DNA of 64,000 bases from Lysobacterales bacterium (GTDB lineage: Bacteria > Pseudomonadota > Gammaproteobacteria > Xanthomonadales > BPKI01), in the NCBI GenBank assembly GCA_026005055.1, contig BPKI01000001.1:1116001-1180000 (forward strand), given 5' to 3'. Each line of letters begins with the position of its first letter. Position 1 is the stretch's first letter. This document shows, piece after piece, positions 42,697 to 52,528 of this stretch. The notes under the pieces were generated by a model. That model worked only from the letters and a program-made list of their open reading frames with translations. It searched no databases and was not told where the DNA came from. Both the position numbers and the translations under genes were made by a program.

Positions 42697-42995
42697 CTCA
42701 TGGGGTTGGTGAGGAACTTGCGGGCTCGCCGTCTCAGGGGGCGAGACGGGTCGGCGATGCCCTCTTTCTGCAGCAAGGGTAGCAACATGGGTAGCGTGCC
42801 GCGGAGGGCTTCTGTTCGGGGAAGCGCCGTTGCGCGTTGGTGCGCGATCGCCGCTCGTGCATGAAGGACACTCTCCTTCGCTGAGGGCCGCGGCGCGTCC
42901 ATCCCGCCTTTCTCGACCCTTCGCGCGGCGAGCGCTTCCAACCTTGGGCTCTGAAGCAGGCTAAGCTGCGCCGAGCGAGATCAAGGGGTTCGGTC
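42697..42995. other. Island edge without a recognisable gene
   Basis: About 300 bp between the hsd promoter and the amidohydrolase gene. No tRNA, integrase or flanking repeat that would mark an attachment site was seen. Readings through it have no recognisable protein pattern. Confidence 0.5.
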
Positions 42996-44672
42996 ATGCG
43001 GTGGGTGATGAATGTCCTCGCCTCGTGTTGCCTGGTGGGTTGCGTGCTGCCGCTGCTCGCGCTCGAGGACAGGGAGGGCGGGGTCCGGCTGTTGCACGGG
43101 GTCGTCTTCTACACGCTCGAGGAGAGCATGCCGAAGGCGGAGGCGTTAGCGGTGGCTGCGGACGGGCGGATCCTGGCGCTCGGGAGTCTTGCGGAGCTCG
43201 CGGCGCGTTTTCCGCAGGCCGAGCGCGAGGCGCTTGCGGGGGCTGCGGCCTTGCCCGGGCTCATCGACGCGCACGCCCACCTGCTCGGACTCGGACTCGC
43301 CTTGGCGAACGTCGATCTCTCGGGGGCGACAAGCCCCGAAGAGGTGGTGCGGCGTCTCAAAGAGGCCGAGCGCGATCTGCCGCCTGGTCGCTGGCTCGTT
43401 GGACGGGGCTGGGACCAGACCCGGTGGGACCCGCCGGTCTTTCCGGACAGAGCCCTTCTCGATCGCCATTTTCCTGAGCGCCCGGTGTGGCTCGAGCGCG
43501 TGGACGGGCACGCCGTCTGGGCGAATGCTGCGGCGCTTGCGCACGCACGCCGCGACCTGGCTGGCGAATGGCAGCCGGAGGGCGGGCGAATTCTGCGCGA
43601 TGAGAGAGGCGAGCCGACCGGGGTGCTGATCGATGCCGCCATGGCCCTGGTGCAGGTACCTCCGCCGGATGCGGCGATGAGGCGCGAGGCCTTGCGTCGG
43701 GCGGTGCGCGAGGCGGCGCGCGCGGGGTTGACCGGCGTGCACGATGCCGGGATGGACCGAGAAACGCTCATGAACCTCGCCGATCTCGCCGACCGCGGCG
43801 AGTTACCGATTCGCATCTACGCCATGGCCGATGGCGACGGGCCGACGCTCGATTGGCTGTGCCGCGAGGGTCCCTACGAACACCCTTCCGGCCGGCTGCG
43901 GATGCGGGCGGTCAAACTCTACGCCGATGGGGCGCTCGGCAGCCGCGGCGCCGCCTTGCTCGCCGACTATGCCGACGAGCCGGGCCACCGAGGCCTGCTG
44001 GTGATGGCTCCGGAGCGGCTCAGGACGGCGCTCGCCAAGGCCCGCGACTGCGGGATCCAGCCGGCGGTGCACGCGATCGGCGACCGAGCGAACCGCATCG
44101 TGCTCGATCTCTACGAGGAGACCTTCGATCCGGAGCAGCGCGCGCGAATGCGGCCGCGGGTCGAGCACGCGCAAGTCGTCGCCCCGATCGATCTGCCGCG
44201 CTTCGCGGCGCTCGGTGTGATCGCATCGATGCAGCCGATCCATGCCGTCTCGGACATGCGCTGGGCCGGGCTCCGGCTGGGGCCGGGGCGGCTGCGCGGG
44301 GCCTATGCCTGGAAAAGCCTGGCCGAAAGCGGGGCGGTGCTCGCCTTCGGCTCGGATTTCCCGGTCGAGCCGGTGAGTCCCTTGCTCGGGCTGCGCGCTG
44401 CGCTCACGCGGCAGGACGAGCGCGGAGCGCCTGAGGGCGGGTGGCTGGCCGAGGAGAGGCTGGACCCGGTCGCGGCGCTACGCGCTTTCACTCGCGGCGC
44501 GGCTTACGCCGCCTTCGCCGAGGATGAGCTCGGTTCGTTCGCCCCGGGCAAGCGCGCCGACTTCGTCCTGCTCGACCGCGATCCTTTTGCCCTGGCGGCG
44601 GGGGAATGGGGATCGCTTTCGGTCCTTGGCACCTGGCTCGACGGCAGGAGGGTCTCGCCGTCGTTCCGATGA
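42996..44672 (+). CDS. YtcJ-like exported amidohydrolase
   Basis: A 558-residue metal-dependent amidohydrolase. Motifs are PGLIDAHAHLLGLG with the first metal His pair, VKLYADGALGSRGAALLADY with the bridging Lys, HAIGDRAN, and GSDFPVEP with the catalytic Asp. The N-terminus is hydrophobic and contains LVGC at residues 13-16, which could be a lipobox, so it may be a periplasmic lipoprotein. YtcJ-type members are often annotated as putative amidases or N-substituted formamide deformylases; the substrate is unknown. Confidence 0.85.
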   Translation: MRWVMNVLASCCLVGCVLPLLALEDREGGVRLLHGVVFYTLEESMPKAEALAVAADGRILALGSLAELAARFPQAEREALAGAAALPGLIDAHAHLLGLGLALANVDLSGATSPEEVVRRLKEAERDLPPGRWLVGRGWDQTRWDPPVFPDRALLDRHFPERPVWLERVDGHAVWANAAALAHARRDLAGEWQPEGGRILRDERGEPTGVLIDAAMALVQVPPPDAAMRREALRRAVREAARAGLTGVHDAGMDRETLMNLADLADRGELPIRIYAMADGDGPTLDWLCREGPYEHPSGRLRMRAVKLYADGALGSRGAALLADYADEPGHRGLLVMAPERLRTALAKARDCGIQPAVHAIGDRANRIVLDLYEETFDPEQRARMRPRVEHAQVVAPIDLPRFAALGVIASMQPIHAVSDMRWAGLRLGPGRLRGAYAWKSLAESGAVLAFGSDFPVEPVSPLLGLRAALTRQDERGAPEGGWLAEERLDPVAALRAFTRGAAYAAFAEDELGSFAPGKRADFVLLDRDPFALAAGEWGSLSVLGTWLDGRRVSPSFR

Positions 44673-44753
44673 GGCGCGTGCGGCGCGGGCGATCCCTCGG
44701 CTGTCATATTTGCGGCATAGTGTTCCGGCGCAGGCGATCGGAGGGTGGAGACC

Positions 44754-46466
44754 ATGATCAGCGTCGAGCGCAGCTTCTACGAGAAGTTTCCGCGGCTCGC
44801 GGAGGGGCGGGCACGCGGCTGGAGTCGGCCGGTGGTGGAGCTCTTGCGCAGGATCGCCTGTGAGGAGCGGATCAACCGTGAGCTCGCGACCTTTCCGCGC
44901 GAGCGGGGCTTTGCCTTCGTCCGGCGCGTGCTCGAGCACCTCGACTTCGGCTACGAGGTCGCCAACACCGACCGCGAGAACATTCCCGCGGAAGGGCCGC
45001 TGATCGTGGTCGCCAATCATCCGCTCGGCGCGCTCGACGCCCTGGCGCTGCTCGATCTGATCGGCGGCGTGCGTCGCGACGTGCGCATTTTCGCCAACGA
45101 CGTGCTCGGACAGTTCGAGCCGCTCAAAGAGCTCTTGCTGCCGGTCGACGTGGTCGGGGGTCGCGCCGAGCTCAGCAGCGTGCGCGAGGCTTTCCGGGCG
45201 CTCGAGCGGGGCGAGGCGCTGATCGTCTTTCCCGCCGGGGAGGTCTCGCGCATCCGTCCGAGCGGTGTGCGCGACCGGCGCTGGTCCCCTTCCTTCGTGC
45301 GCTTCGTACGCAAGACCGGGGCGCCGGTGCTGCCGGTGCACCTCGGCGGGCACAACTCGGTCACGTTCTACGGTGTGTCGATGCTCGCCAAGCCGCTCGC
45401 CACCCTGTTGCTGCCGAGGGAGATGTTCGGGCATCGGGGTTTGCGCATCCGTGTCTCGGTGGGTCGGCCGGTGCCGCCTGAGAACCTGAGCGAGGCGGCG
45501 GGCGATGCCCGCAAGCTGGCGCAGCGGATGCGCCGGCACGTTTACCGGCTGGCCAAGCGCCGCCCGCCGCTCTTTGCCGCCTTCACCCCGGTCGCGCACC
45601 CGGAGAATCCGGCCGAGGTGGCGGCCGAACTCGCTTGTGGCCGTGTGCTCGGTACCACCACGGGCGGCAAGCGGGTGCTGCTTCTCGAAGGCTCGGCGGA
45701 TGGAGCGGCGATGCGCGAGATCGGGCGTCTGCGCGAGCTCACCTTTCGCAAGGTGGGGGAGGGTACGGGGATGAAACGAGACCTCGACCGCTATGACCCC
45801 CATTACCGCCACATCGTGCTCTGGGATGCGGAGAGGGTGCAGATCTGCGGCGCCTACCGGCTCGCCGAGGGGGAGCGCATCCTCGCCGAGCTCGGGATCC
45901 AGGGGCTCTACACCAGCAGCCTGTTCACGTTCTCCGATCGTGCCCGACCCATCCTCGAGCAGGGGATCGAGCTCGGGCGGAGCTTCGTGCATCCTGCCTA
46001 CTGGGGTAGCCGCAGCCTCGATTACCTCTGGCAGGGCATCGGCGCATACCTCAAGGCGCATCCGCAGATCCGTTACCTCTTCGGGCCGGTGAGCATCAGC
46101 CCTCAGCTCCCGATCGCCGCGCGGGAATGGATCGTCGCCTACCACCGCCACTACTTCGGCGACCGCGAGGGACTGGCGCAGGCGCGCAATCCTTTCTCGG
46201 TGGGCCGGCCAATCCAGCAGCGGGCGGATGAGGCCTTCGCCACCCTGGATGCCGCGGCCGGGGCACGGCGGCTCAAGGAGGAACTCGCCGCACTCGGGGC
46301 CAGCCTGCCCACGCTCTACCGCCAGTACGTGGACCTCTGCGAGCCCGAGGGCATTCGCTTCCTCGACTTCGGCGTGGATCCGGATTTCGGCGGCTGCGTG
46401 GACGGACTCATCGTGGTCGATCTGATGCACCTGAAGGCGGTCAAGCGCCAGCGCTACCTGGCCTGA
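44754..46466 (+). CDS. PlsC acyltransferase-GNAT fusion, OlsF-like
   Basis: A 570-residue two-domain protein. Residues about 60-260 form a PlsC-type acyltransferase, with ANHPLGALDALAL (His89, Asp95, one residue longer than the usual HX4D) and VFPAGEVSR. Residues about 320-520 form an OlsB-like acyl-ACP N-acyltransferase, with ELGRSFVHPAYWG and RYLFGPVSISPQLP. This is the domain order of OlsF, the bifunctional synthase of ornithine lipids, in which the GNAT part adds a 3-hydroxy acyl chain to the amino acid and the PlsC part adds the second. The amino acid used cannot be predicted. The ATG is behind GGAGGGTGGAGACC; a GTG three codons upstream is possible. Confidence 0.8.
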   Translation: MISVERSFYEKFPRLAEGRARGWSRPVVELLRRIACEERINRELATFPRERGFAFVRRVLEHLDFGYEVANTDRENIPAEGPLIVVANHPLGALDALALLDLIGGVRRDVRIFANDVLGQFEPLKELLLPVDVVGGRAELSSVREAFRALERGEALIVFPAGEVSRIRPSGVRDRRWSPSFVRFVRKTGAPVLPVHLGGHNSVTFYGVSMLAKPLATLLLPREMFGHRGLRIRVSVGRPVPPENLSEAAGDARKLAQRMRRHVYRLAKRRPPLFAAFTPVAHPENPAEVAAELACGRVLGTTTGGKRVLLLEGSADGAAMREIGRLRELTFRKVGEGTGMKRDLDRYDPHYRHIVLWDAERVQICGAYRLAEGERILAELGIQGLYTSSLFTFSDRARPILEQGIELGRSFVHPAYWGSRSLDYLWQGIGAYLKAHPQIRYLFGPVSISPQLPIAAREWIVAYHRHYFGDREGLAQARNPFSVGRPIQQRADEAFATLDAAAGARRLKEELAALGASLPTLYRQYVDLCEPEGIRFLDFGVDPDFGGCVDGLIVVDLMHLKAVKRQRYLA

Positions 46467-46484
46467 GGCGGCTGTCCGGCCCCG

Positions 46485-46515
46485 TTACAAAACTGTCACC
46501 GCATGGTGCTAGACT
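46485..46515 (+). promoter_or_regulatory. Candidate promoter of the Oar-like receptor gene
   Basis: An AT-richer stretch holds TTACAA and TAGACT, 19 bp apart, about 120 bp before the ATG. Spacing is long, so the pair is uncertain; AACCAGGGGG further down is not a ribosome site. The leader would be over 100 nt. Confidence 0.3.
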
Positions 46516-46631
46516 GTTAAGACCTCATTAACCAGGGGGCCGAGGCGGCTCGTCCTTGCTCGATCGAGAAGGATCCCGTCGCGCCGCTTCCCGAAACGCA
46601 TCAACCCTCAACGAGAAGAAGGCAGCGAACG

Positions 46632-49600
46632 ATGAAACTCGGAATCGGCTTGAAGCTGTTCCTCATTGCCCTGCTGTCCGTCGCGGCCACCGGCCAGGTT
46701 TACGCCCAGGCCACTGCCGCGAATGCGGCCGGGCGCGTGAGCTATGCCGACGGCCCCGGCGTGGCCGGCGTCACGGTCGAGCTGGTGCACGTTCCTTCGG
46801 GCACCCGCAGCCGCACCACCACCGACGCCGAAGGCCGCTGGTCGGCGCGCGGCTTGCGCGTGGGCGGCCCTTACACCGTGTCGGTGAGCGGCGAGGGCAT
46901 TCAGACCACGGCGCAGGAGAACATCTTCCTCCTGCTCGGTGAGACCACGACCATCAACTTCACCGTCGAGCGCAGCGCCGATCTCGGTCGGGTGGTGGTG
47001 ACCGGGGCGGCGATCTCCGAAGTCTTCGACCCGATGAAGATGGGCGCGGGCACCAACGTCACCCGCCAGCAGATCGAGCAGCTGCCCTCGATCAGCCGCA
47101 ACATCCAGGACTACGTTCGACTCGATCCCCGCATCACCCAGGTCGATCGCGAGCGCGGCGAAATCTCGGCGGGCGGTCAGAACACGCGCTTCAACAACAT
47201 CCGCATCGACGGCGTGACCACCAACGACGGCTTCGGGCTCGAGGCCAACAACCTGCCGACCGAGCGCCAGCCGATTTCGATCGACTCGATCGAGGAGATC
47301 AACATCTCGCTCGCCAACTTCGACACCGCGCTCGCCGGTTACACCGGTGCCTCGATCGATGCGGTCACCAAGTCCGGTACCAACGAGTTCCAGGGCAGCG
47401 GCTACTACATCTACCGCGACAACTCGATGATCGCGAAACTCGATGGTCGCCGCTTCACGGGCTTCGAGGACGAGACCACCTATGGGGCCACGATCAGCGG
47501 TCCGATTCTGCGCGACACCTTGTTCTTCTTCCTCGCCTACGAGAAGTTCGAGCGTGCGGCGCAGGGCCCGGTGTTCGGTCCGCGCGGCTCGAACGCCAGC
47601 CAGATCGTCCAGGGCATCACCGTCGAGCAGCTGCAGCAGATCCAAGAAATCGCCCGCACGGTTTGGGGCTTCGACGCGGGCAGTTTCACCCCGCCGAAGA
47701 CCCTCGATTTCACGATCGAGGACATCCTCGCCAAGCTCGACTGGAACATCGCGGAGAACCACCGCGCCAGCCTGCGGTACAACCGCACCGAGCAGACCGA
47801 GCCCTTCCTGCGCCAGTTCGGCCCCCGCTCGCTCTCGCTGTCCTCGTTCTGGCACGAGAACGACAAGAAGTTCGAGTCGCTGGTGCTTCAGCTCTTCTCC
47901 GACTGGACCGACACCATCTCCACGGAGTTCAAGGCCAGCCGCTCGAAGCAGGAGTCTTTCTGGAACAACTTCTCGCGGCTGCCGCAGATCCGCATCTGCT
48001 TGAACAGCCCGACCAACACCTGCTCGGGCGCGGACACGGTCTTCCTCGGCACCGAGCAGTTCCGCCACATCAACGAGCTCGAAGTGGAGAAGACCAACGT
48101 CTTCGGCGCGCTCAACTGGTTCCTCGGCGCGCACGAGGTGAAGCTCGGCTTCGACTGGCAAGAAGAGGACATCTACAACCTCTTCGGCCGCGACCAGTTC
48201 GGTGTTTATGACTTCTACGGAATCGAGGCCTTCCGCAACGGTACGCCGGGCTTCTTCTCGGTGCGCTATCCGATCGGTGGCGGCATCGACCGCATCGCCG
48301 CCTTGTGGAAGCTGCGCAACCTCGGCCTGTTCCTGCAGGACACTTGGATGGTCAGCCCGAACCTCACCCTCATGGGCGGCGTGCGGGTGGACATCATCGA
48401 CATCCCTGAGAAGCCGGTGTACAACCGCACCGCTTCGGAGCGTTTCGGTCTGCGCAACGATTACACCATCGATGGCGAGAAGGTCTGGCAGCCGCGCCTC
48501 GGCTTCAACTACAGCTTCGATACCGATCGCAGGCTGCAGTTGCGCGGCGGCGTGGGCCTTTTCCAGGGTGCGGCAGCCAACGTCTGGCTCTCGAACCCCT
48601 TCACCAACAACGGTGTGACGCTGGGCGTCTTCACCTCCACCAACCCGGCGCGTGATGGCATCCGCTTCAGCCCGAATCCGGATCAGCAGCCGGGTCCGCG
48701 GCCGACGGGTGGTTTCGGGCCGGTGGATTTCATCGAGCCGGGCGTCAAGCAGCCGACGGTGTGGAAGCTCAACCTGGCGGTCGATCACGAGCTGCCCTTC
48801 TGGGGCCTGATCGGCTCGGCGGAGCTTCTGCTCACCGACGTCAAGAACGGCATTTACTACGACAAGCCGAATCTCGCGGTGCGAGGCATCCTGCCCGACG
48901 GCCGTCCCCACTCCTGGACGACGGTGGCTCGCGGTCAGTGGACTGGCGCGGCGGCCCAGCGTCCTGCCTTGGATACGCGCTTCGACCCGGATGTGACCAT
49001 CCTGCGCCGGACCAACAAGGGCAAGGGCCAGCAGCTCACGCTCTCGTTGCAGAAGCCGCAGGACGAGAACTGGTTCTGGAGCGTGGCCTACACCTACACC
49101 TACGCGACCGAGGTGAATCCGCTCACCTCCTCGCAGGCGGCCTCGAACTGGAACAACGCCATCCGTCGTTTCACCAACGAGAACATCTCGGAGCGCTCGA
49201 TCTACGCCATTCGCGATCGCTTCAACGCTTCGCTCGGCTACCAGGAGTTCTTCTTCACCGACCTCAAGACCTCGGTGGGCTTGTTCTACGAAGGTCATAG
49301 CGGGCGTCCCTTCACCTACGCCTTCGTCAACGACGTCAACGGCGACGGCCGCGTCAACGATCCGCTCTACGTACCGAGCGGACCGGGCGATGTGATCTTC
49401 ACTGGTGGCACGGCGATGGAGCAGGCCTTCTTCGACTACCTGCGCCGCACGCCGGGGCTTGCGCGCTGGGCGGGTCAAATCGCGGGGGTCAACACCGAGC
49501 GCTCGCCTTGGGTGCACCGCATCGATCTTCGCATCTCGCAGGAGCTTCCGGGCTTCTGGAAGGGTAAGAGCGAGCTGTGGGTTGACGTCATCAACTTCGG

Positions 49601-49805
49601 CAACTTGCTCAACAAGCGCTGGGGCGTGATCGAGGAAGTGCCCTTCCCGTACAACTTCGGCGTGGTGCGTTTCGCCGGCGTGGATCCGGCCACCGGGCGG
49701 TATGTGTATGACTTCCGTCCGGATGACATCCGCGATCTCACCCGCCGCGACAACCGCGGGGAATCGCGCTGGGCTATCCAAGTCGGGTTCCGCTACAAGT
49801 TCTGA
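46632..49805 (+). CDS. Oar-like TonB-dependent outer-membrane receptor
   Basis: A 1057-residue outer-membrane protein. It has a signal peptide (residues 1-25, VYA), a carboxypeptidase-regulatory-like beta-sandwich domain (about 30-115, TDAEGRWSARGLRVGGPYTV), a plug domain (about 118-260, with NIRIDGVTTNDGFG and GYTGASIDAVTKSGTNEFQG), and a long barrel ending in the C-terminal aromatic GFRYKF. This layout is that of Oar-type TonB-dependent transporters, which are abundant in Xanthomonadales-like and myxobacterial genomes. The cargo is unknown. It is monocistronic and ends in a strong terminator. Confidence 0.93.
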   Translation: MKLGIGLKLFLIALLSVAATGQVYAQATAANAAGRVSYADGPGVAGVTVELVHVPSGTRSRTTTDAEGRWSARGLRVGGPYTVSVSGEGIQTTAQENIFLLLGETTTINFTVERSADLGRVVVTGAAISEVFDPMKMGAGTNVTRQQIEQLPSISRNIQDYVRLDPRITQVDRERGEISAGGQNTRFNNIRIDGVTTNDGFGLEANNLPTERQPISIDSIEEINISLANFDTALAGYTGASIDAVTKSGTNEFQGSGYYIYRDNSMIAKLDGRRFTGFEDETTYGATISGPILRDTLFFFLAYEKFERAAQGPVFGPRGSNASQIVQGITVEQLQQIQEIARTVWGFDAGSFTPPKTLDFTIEDILAKLDWNIAENHRASLRYNRTEQTEPFLRQFGPRSLSLSSFWHENDKKFESLVLQLFSDWTDTISTEFKASRSKQESFWNNFSRLPQIRICLNSPTNTCSGADTVFLGTEQFRHINELEVEKTNVFGALNWFLGAHEVKLGFDWQEEDIYNLFGRDQFGVYDFYGIEAFRNGTPGFFSVRYPIGGGIDRIAALWKLRNLGLFLQDTWMVSPNLTLMGGVRVDIIDIPEKPVYNRTASERFGLRNDYTIDGEKVWQPRLGFNYSFDTDRRLQLRGGVGLFQGAAANVWLSNPFTNNGVTLGVFTSTNPARDGIRFSPNPDQQPGPRPTGGFGPVDFIEPGVKQPTVWKLNLAVDHELPFWGLIGSAELLLTDVKNGIYYDKPNLAVRGILPDGRPHSWTTVARGQWTGAAAQRPALDTRFDPDVTILRRTNKGKGQQLTLSLQKPQDENWFWSVAYTYTYATEVNPLTSSQAASNWNNAIRRFTNENISERSIYAIRDRFNASLGYQEFFFTDLKTSVGLFYEGHSGRPFTYAFVNDVNGDGRVNDPLYVPSGPGDVIFTGGTAMEQAFFDYLRRTPGLARWAGQIAGVNTERSPWVHRIDLRISQELPGFWKGKSELWVDVINFGNLLNKRWGVIEEVPFPYNFGVVRFAGVDPATGRYVYDFRPDDIRDLTRRDNRGESRWAIQVGFRYKF

Positions 49806-49828
49806 GCCGCGCGCTCCGAGCCATCGGG

Positions 49829-49861
49829 AAACGGCCGGCTTCGTCCGGCCGTTTCTTTTTT
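49829..49861 (+). terminator. Intrinsic terminator of the receptor gene
   Basis: AAACGGCCGG, a six-base loop and CCGGCCGTTT form a 10-bp perfect stem followed by CTTTTTT. It begins 24 bp after the stop codon. Confidence 0.95.
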
Positions 49862-50098
49862 GGCCGACCGCGCCGAGACGAATCCGCAGAGACGTTGAGG
49901 AACGTTCTAAGCTGCGGCGCAGAGGATCGTCGAGCCATTCGCTTGCCCGCGCATCGGACGAGAGCGCGGTTGTTGGGTCTGATCGTGTTCGCGAGGAAAC
50001 GACGGCCGACCGAACGAAGGGTTGGCCTCCATCCGGGGTCTTGCAAAGCCGCGGGCGGGCGCTGAGGATAGCGGGTCATCCTTTGCGAAGACGAACCG

Positions 50099-51109
50099 GT
50101 GATCGATCCGAGCGTGTTCTCCGACTCCGTACCCATCGCGACCTCGGGCGCCGGCGAGCCCGCCGACCGGGCGTCAGAGGCGAACTGGGTCGAGGACGCT
50201 TCGCGTGAGTCATGGACGATCGGGAGGACGGACGAGGCGTGCTGGTCCTTCCCCGCCGAGGACCGGTTTGCCTCGAGTGATTTGCCGGTCCGGCCGGGGA
50301 ATGCCGGCATACCCTGCGCGCGTCGATGGCTCGATCTGCCGTTTCGTAAGGCTTTCTGTGTGCGCGCAGAAACCCATCAGCGGCTGCGCGCCCTCGAGCG
50401 AGGGCGCCTCGACTTGCTCCTGACCTGCTCGCAGGTTCGAGGGATCCCGGCGGCCGAAGTCGGCGGTCGTGCCACGAGCGAGGACGCGGATCGGATGAGG
50501 CTGCGCCTTGCGAATCGCGCTTTGCGCAATGCGCCCGCCCCGTCGCCTGCGCCGCTCTTCGCCCGTTTTCGTTCGGAGAACTTCGCTGAAGCGGCGACGA
50601 TCATCCGCGAAGGCGATCGTTGCGCTCGCATCACCTACGGAGAGCCCAAGCTCTGCCGCCGTACCCCAAAGGGTGGCGAGCGTGGCTTCGATCGCCAAGC
50701 ACCGCGATGCGGCTTCGCCGAGGAGGCTCTGCTCGGCGCCGCGCCTCGCAATGCCGCCGCACGGACGGCCGAGGCCTTCGTAGGGATGGCACTCGAGCAG
50801 CGCGAGTTCGAGCGGCTGCTCGAGCGCTTTGCGGGTCGCGATCGCGCGCCAGAGGAATGCGGGGACCAGGCAGTCCTGCTCGACGCGCGTACGCCTCAGG
50901 AGGATGAGGCGCATCATCCACCGGATAGGCTCGACGTCGCGCGTTTCGAGGGTCGAGCGGCGGCCGAGCGCTCAGCCCGCGACCGAATCGATGCCGTGGA
51001 TGGTGAAACCGGAGTCGGCAGCGCAGCGGCGGCCTGCTTGCTCTGCGAGCGCGGCTTCGATGCCAGGCGCCTTCGCTCCCATCAGCCGCCACGGGGAGGA
51101 ATCGCGTGA
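50099..51109 (+). CDS. Uncertain ORF of unknown function upstream of ppnN
   Basis: A 336-codon reading whose TGA overlaps the GTG start of ppnN by four bases, the coupling seen in many pairs here. Against it: no recognised domain, a composition rich in Arg, Ala and Glu with scattered Cys, and weaker third-position GC than clear genes in the window. A 235-codon reading lies on the opposite strand (50210-50917), with no recognised domain either. It may be a fast-evolving gene, a decayed one or non-coding. The 237 bp before it (49862-50098) show nothing. Confidence 0.25.
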   Translation: MIDPSVFSDSVPIATSGAGEPADRASEANWVEDASRESWTIGRTDEACWSFPAEDRFASSDLPVRPGNAGIPCARRWLDLPFRKAFCVRAETHQRLRALERGRLDLLLTCSQVRGIPAAEVGGRATSEDADRMRLRLANRALRNAPAPSPAPLFARFRSENFAEAATIIREGDRCARITYGEPKLCRRTPKGGERGFDRQAPRCGFAEEALLGAAPRNAAARTAEAFVGMALEQREFERLLERFAGRDRAPEECGDQAVLLDARTPQEDEAHHPPDRLDVARFEGRAAAERSARDRIDAVDGETGVGSAAAACLLCERGFDARRLRSHQPPRGGIA

Positions 51110-52524
51110 GTTCGCTCGACGTCCTCGCCGAGGACCGGATCGAGACGGTCCCGGGCAAGCCGGCGGTCTGCAACGCGCGTATCGCTCCCAAGGGTGGGCT
51201 CGACGTGCTCTCGCGCGCCGAGGTGGCGCGCCTGCGCGATGCCAGCCGCGGCGATCTCTACGAGTTGCTCAGACGCTGTGCCCTGGCCGTGCTGACCGGC
51301 GGCAGCGTCAACGATGATCCTCGACGGCTCTCCGAGCTCTACCCGGACTTCGCGATCCGGGTGTTGCAACAGGACCGTGGCATCAAGCTCGAGCTCGACA
51401 ATGCGCCGGCGCAGGCTTTCGTCGACGGCAAGATCATCCGCGGCGTGGGCGAGCAGCTTTTCTCGGTGGTGCGCGACATCGTCTATACCGCGATCGAAAT
51501 CCAGGAATCCGGCCGCTTCGACCTCCGCACCAGCGAGGGCATCACCAACGCCGTCTTCGAGATCCTCCGCAATGCGCGGTTGCTCGTTCCCAATCAGGAC
51601 CCGGATCTCGTCGTTTGCTGGGGTGGGCATTCCATCGGCCCCGAGGAATACGACTACACGAAGAAAGTCGGCTACGAGCTCGGCTTGCGCGAACTCGACA
51701 TCTGCACCGGCTGCGGACCGGGGGCGATGAAGGGACCGATGAAAGGCGCCACCATCGGCCATGCGAAGCAGCGACGCCTGCGGAACCGCTACATCGGCAT
51801 TACGGAGCCGGGGATCATCGCCTCGGAATCGCCCAATCCGATCGTGAACCGGCTGGTCATCATGCCGGACATCGAGAAGCGCCTCGAAGCCTTCGTCCGG
51901 CTCGGTCATGCCATCGTCGTCTTTCCCGGCGGCGTGGGGACGGCCGAGGAAATCCTCTACCTGCTCGGCATCCTCACCCATCCGGCCAACGCGGGCATTC
52001 CATTCCCGCTGATCTTCACCGGCCCGCGCAGCGCCGCTGCTTATTTCGAGCGCATCGACGCCTTCTTGAGGCTTGCGCTGGGCGAGGAAATCGCCCGCTT
52101 CTACGAGGTGATCATCGACGACCCGGTCGCCGTCGCGCGCCGCACGTGCAGCGGCATCGCCGCCGTCCGCGACCACCGGATCAAGGTGAAGGACGCTTTC
52201 TTCTTCAACTGGTCGCTGCATATCCCGCTCGAGTTCCAGCAACCGTTCCAGCCCACCCACGAAGCGATGGCCGCGCTCGACCTCCGCGCCGGACGCGAGC
52301 GGCACCTGCTCGCGGCCGACCTCAGGCGCGCCTTTTCCGGCCTGGTCGCGGGCAACGTCAAGGAGAGCGGTATTCGCGCGATCGAGGAGCACGGTCCATT
52401 CGAAATCCGCGGCGATCCTCGGATCATGGCGGCGCTCGATGAGCTTCTCGCGTCCTTCGTGGCGCAGAAGCGGATGAAGCTGCCCGGCCAGGAATACGTC
52501 CCGTGCTATCGCATCGTGCGCTGA
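51106..52524 (+). CDS. ppnN: Nucleotide 5'-monophosphate nucleosidase PpnN (LOG family)
   Basis: A 472-residue cytoplasmic enzyme that splits purine and pyrimidine monophosphates into base and ribose phosphate. The LOG-family motif is [10 protein letters not shown], and the nucleotide-binding [20 protein letters not shown] and [15 protein letters not shown] segments are intact. The extended N- and C-terminal domains and length match PpnN (YgdH) rather than the short Lonely Guy proteins. PpnN activity is tuned by (p)ppGpp in E. coli. thyA follows after four bases, so the two nucleotide-metabolism genes are likely co-transcribed. Confidence 0.94.
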   Translation: MSSLDVLAEDRIETVPGKPAVCNARIAPKGGLDVLSRAEVARLRDASRGDLYELLRRCALAVLTGGSVNDDPRRLSELYPDFAIRVLQQDRGIKLELDNAPAQAFVDGKIIRGVGEQLFSVVRDIVYTAIEIQESGRFDLRTSEGITNAVFEILRNARLLVPNQDPDLVVCWGGHSIGPEEYDYTKKVGYELGLRELDICTGCGPGAMKGPMKGATIGHAKQRRLRNRYIGITEPGIIASESPNPIVNRLVIMPDIEKRLEAFVRLGHAIVVFPGGVGTAEEILYLLGILTHPANAGIPFPLIFTGPRSAAAYFERIDAFLRLALGEEIARFYEVIIDDPVAVARRTCSGIAAVRDHRIKVKDAFFFNWSLHIPLEFQQPFQPTHEAMAALDLRAGRERHLLAADLRRAFSGLVAGNVKESGIRAIEEHGPFEIRGDPRIMAALDELLASFVAQKRMKLPGQEYVPCYRIVR

Positions 52525-52528
52525 GGCC

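Noticed and set aside
42697-42995. Possible tRNA or attachment site at the island edge
   Set aside because: No cloverleaf could be drawn and no matching repeat was found near the other edge at about 30.8 kb.
46632-49781. Very long open reading on the minus strand opposite the Oar-like receptor
   Set aside because: It is a mirror effect of the receptor's codon bias; the product has no signal peptide or domain, while the plus strand gives a complete receptor.
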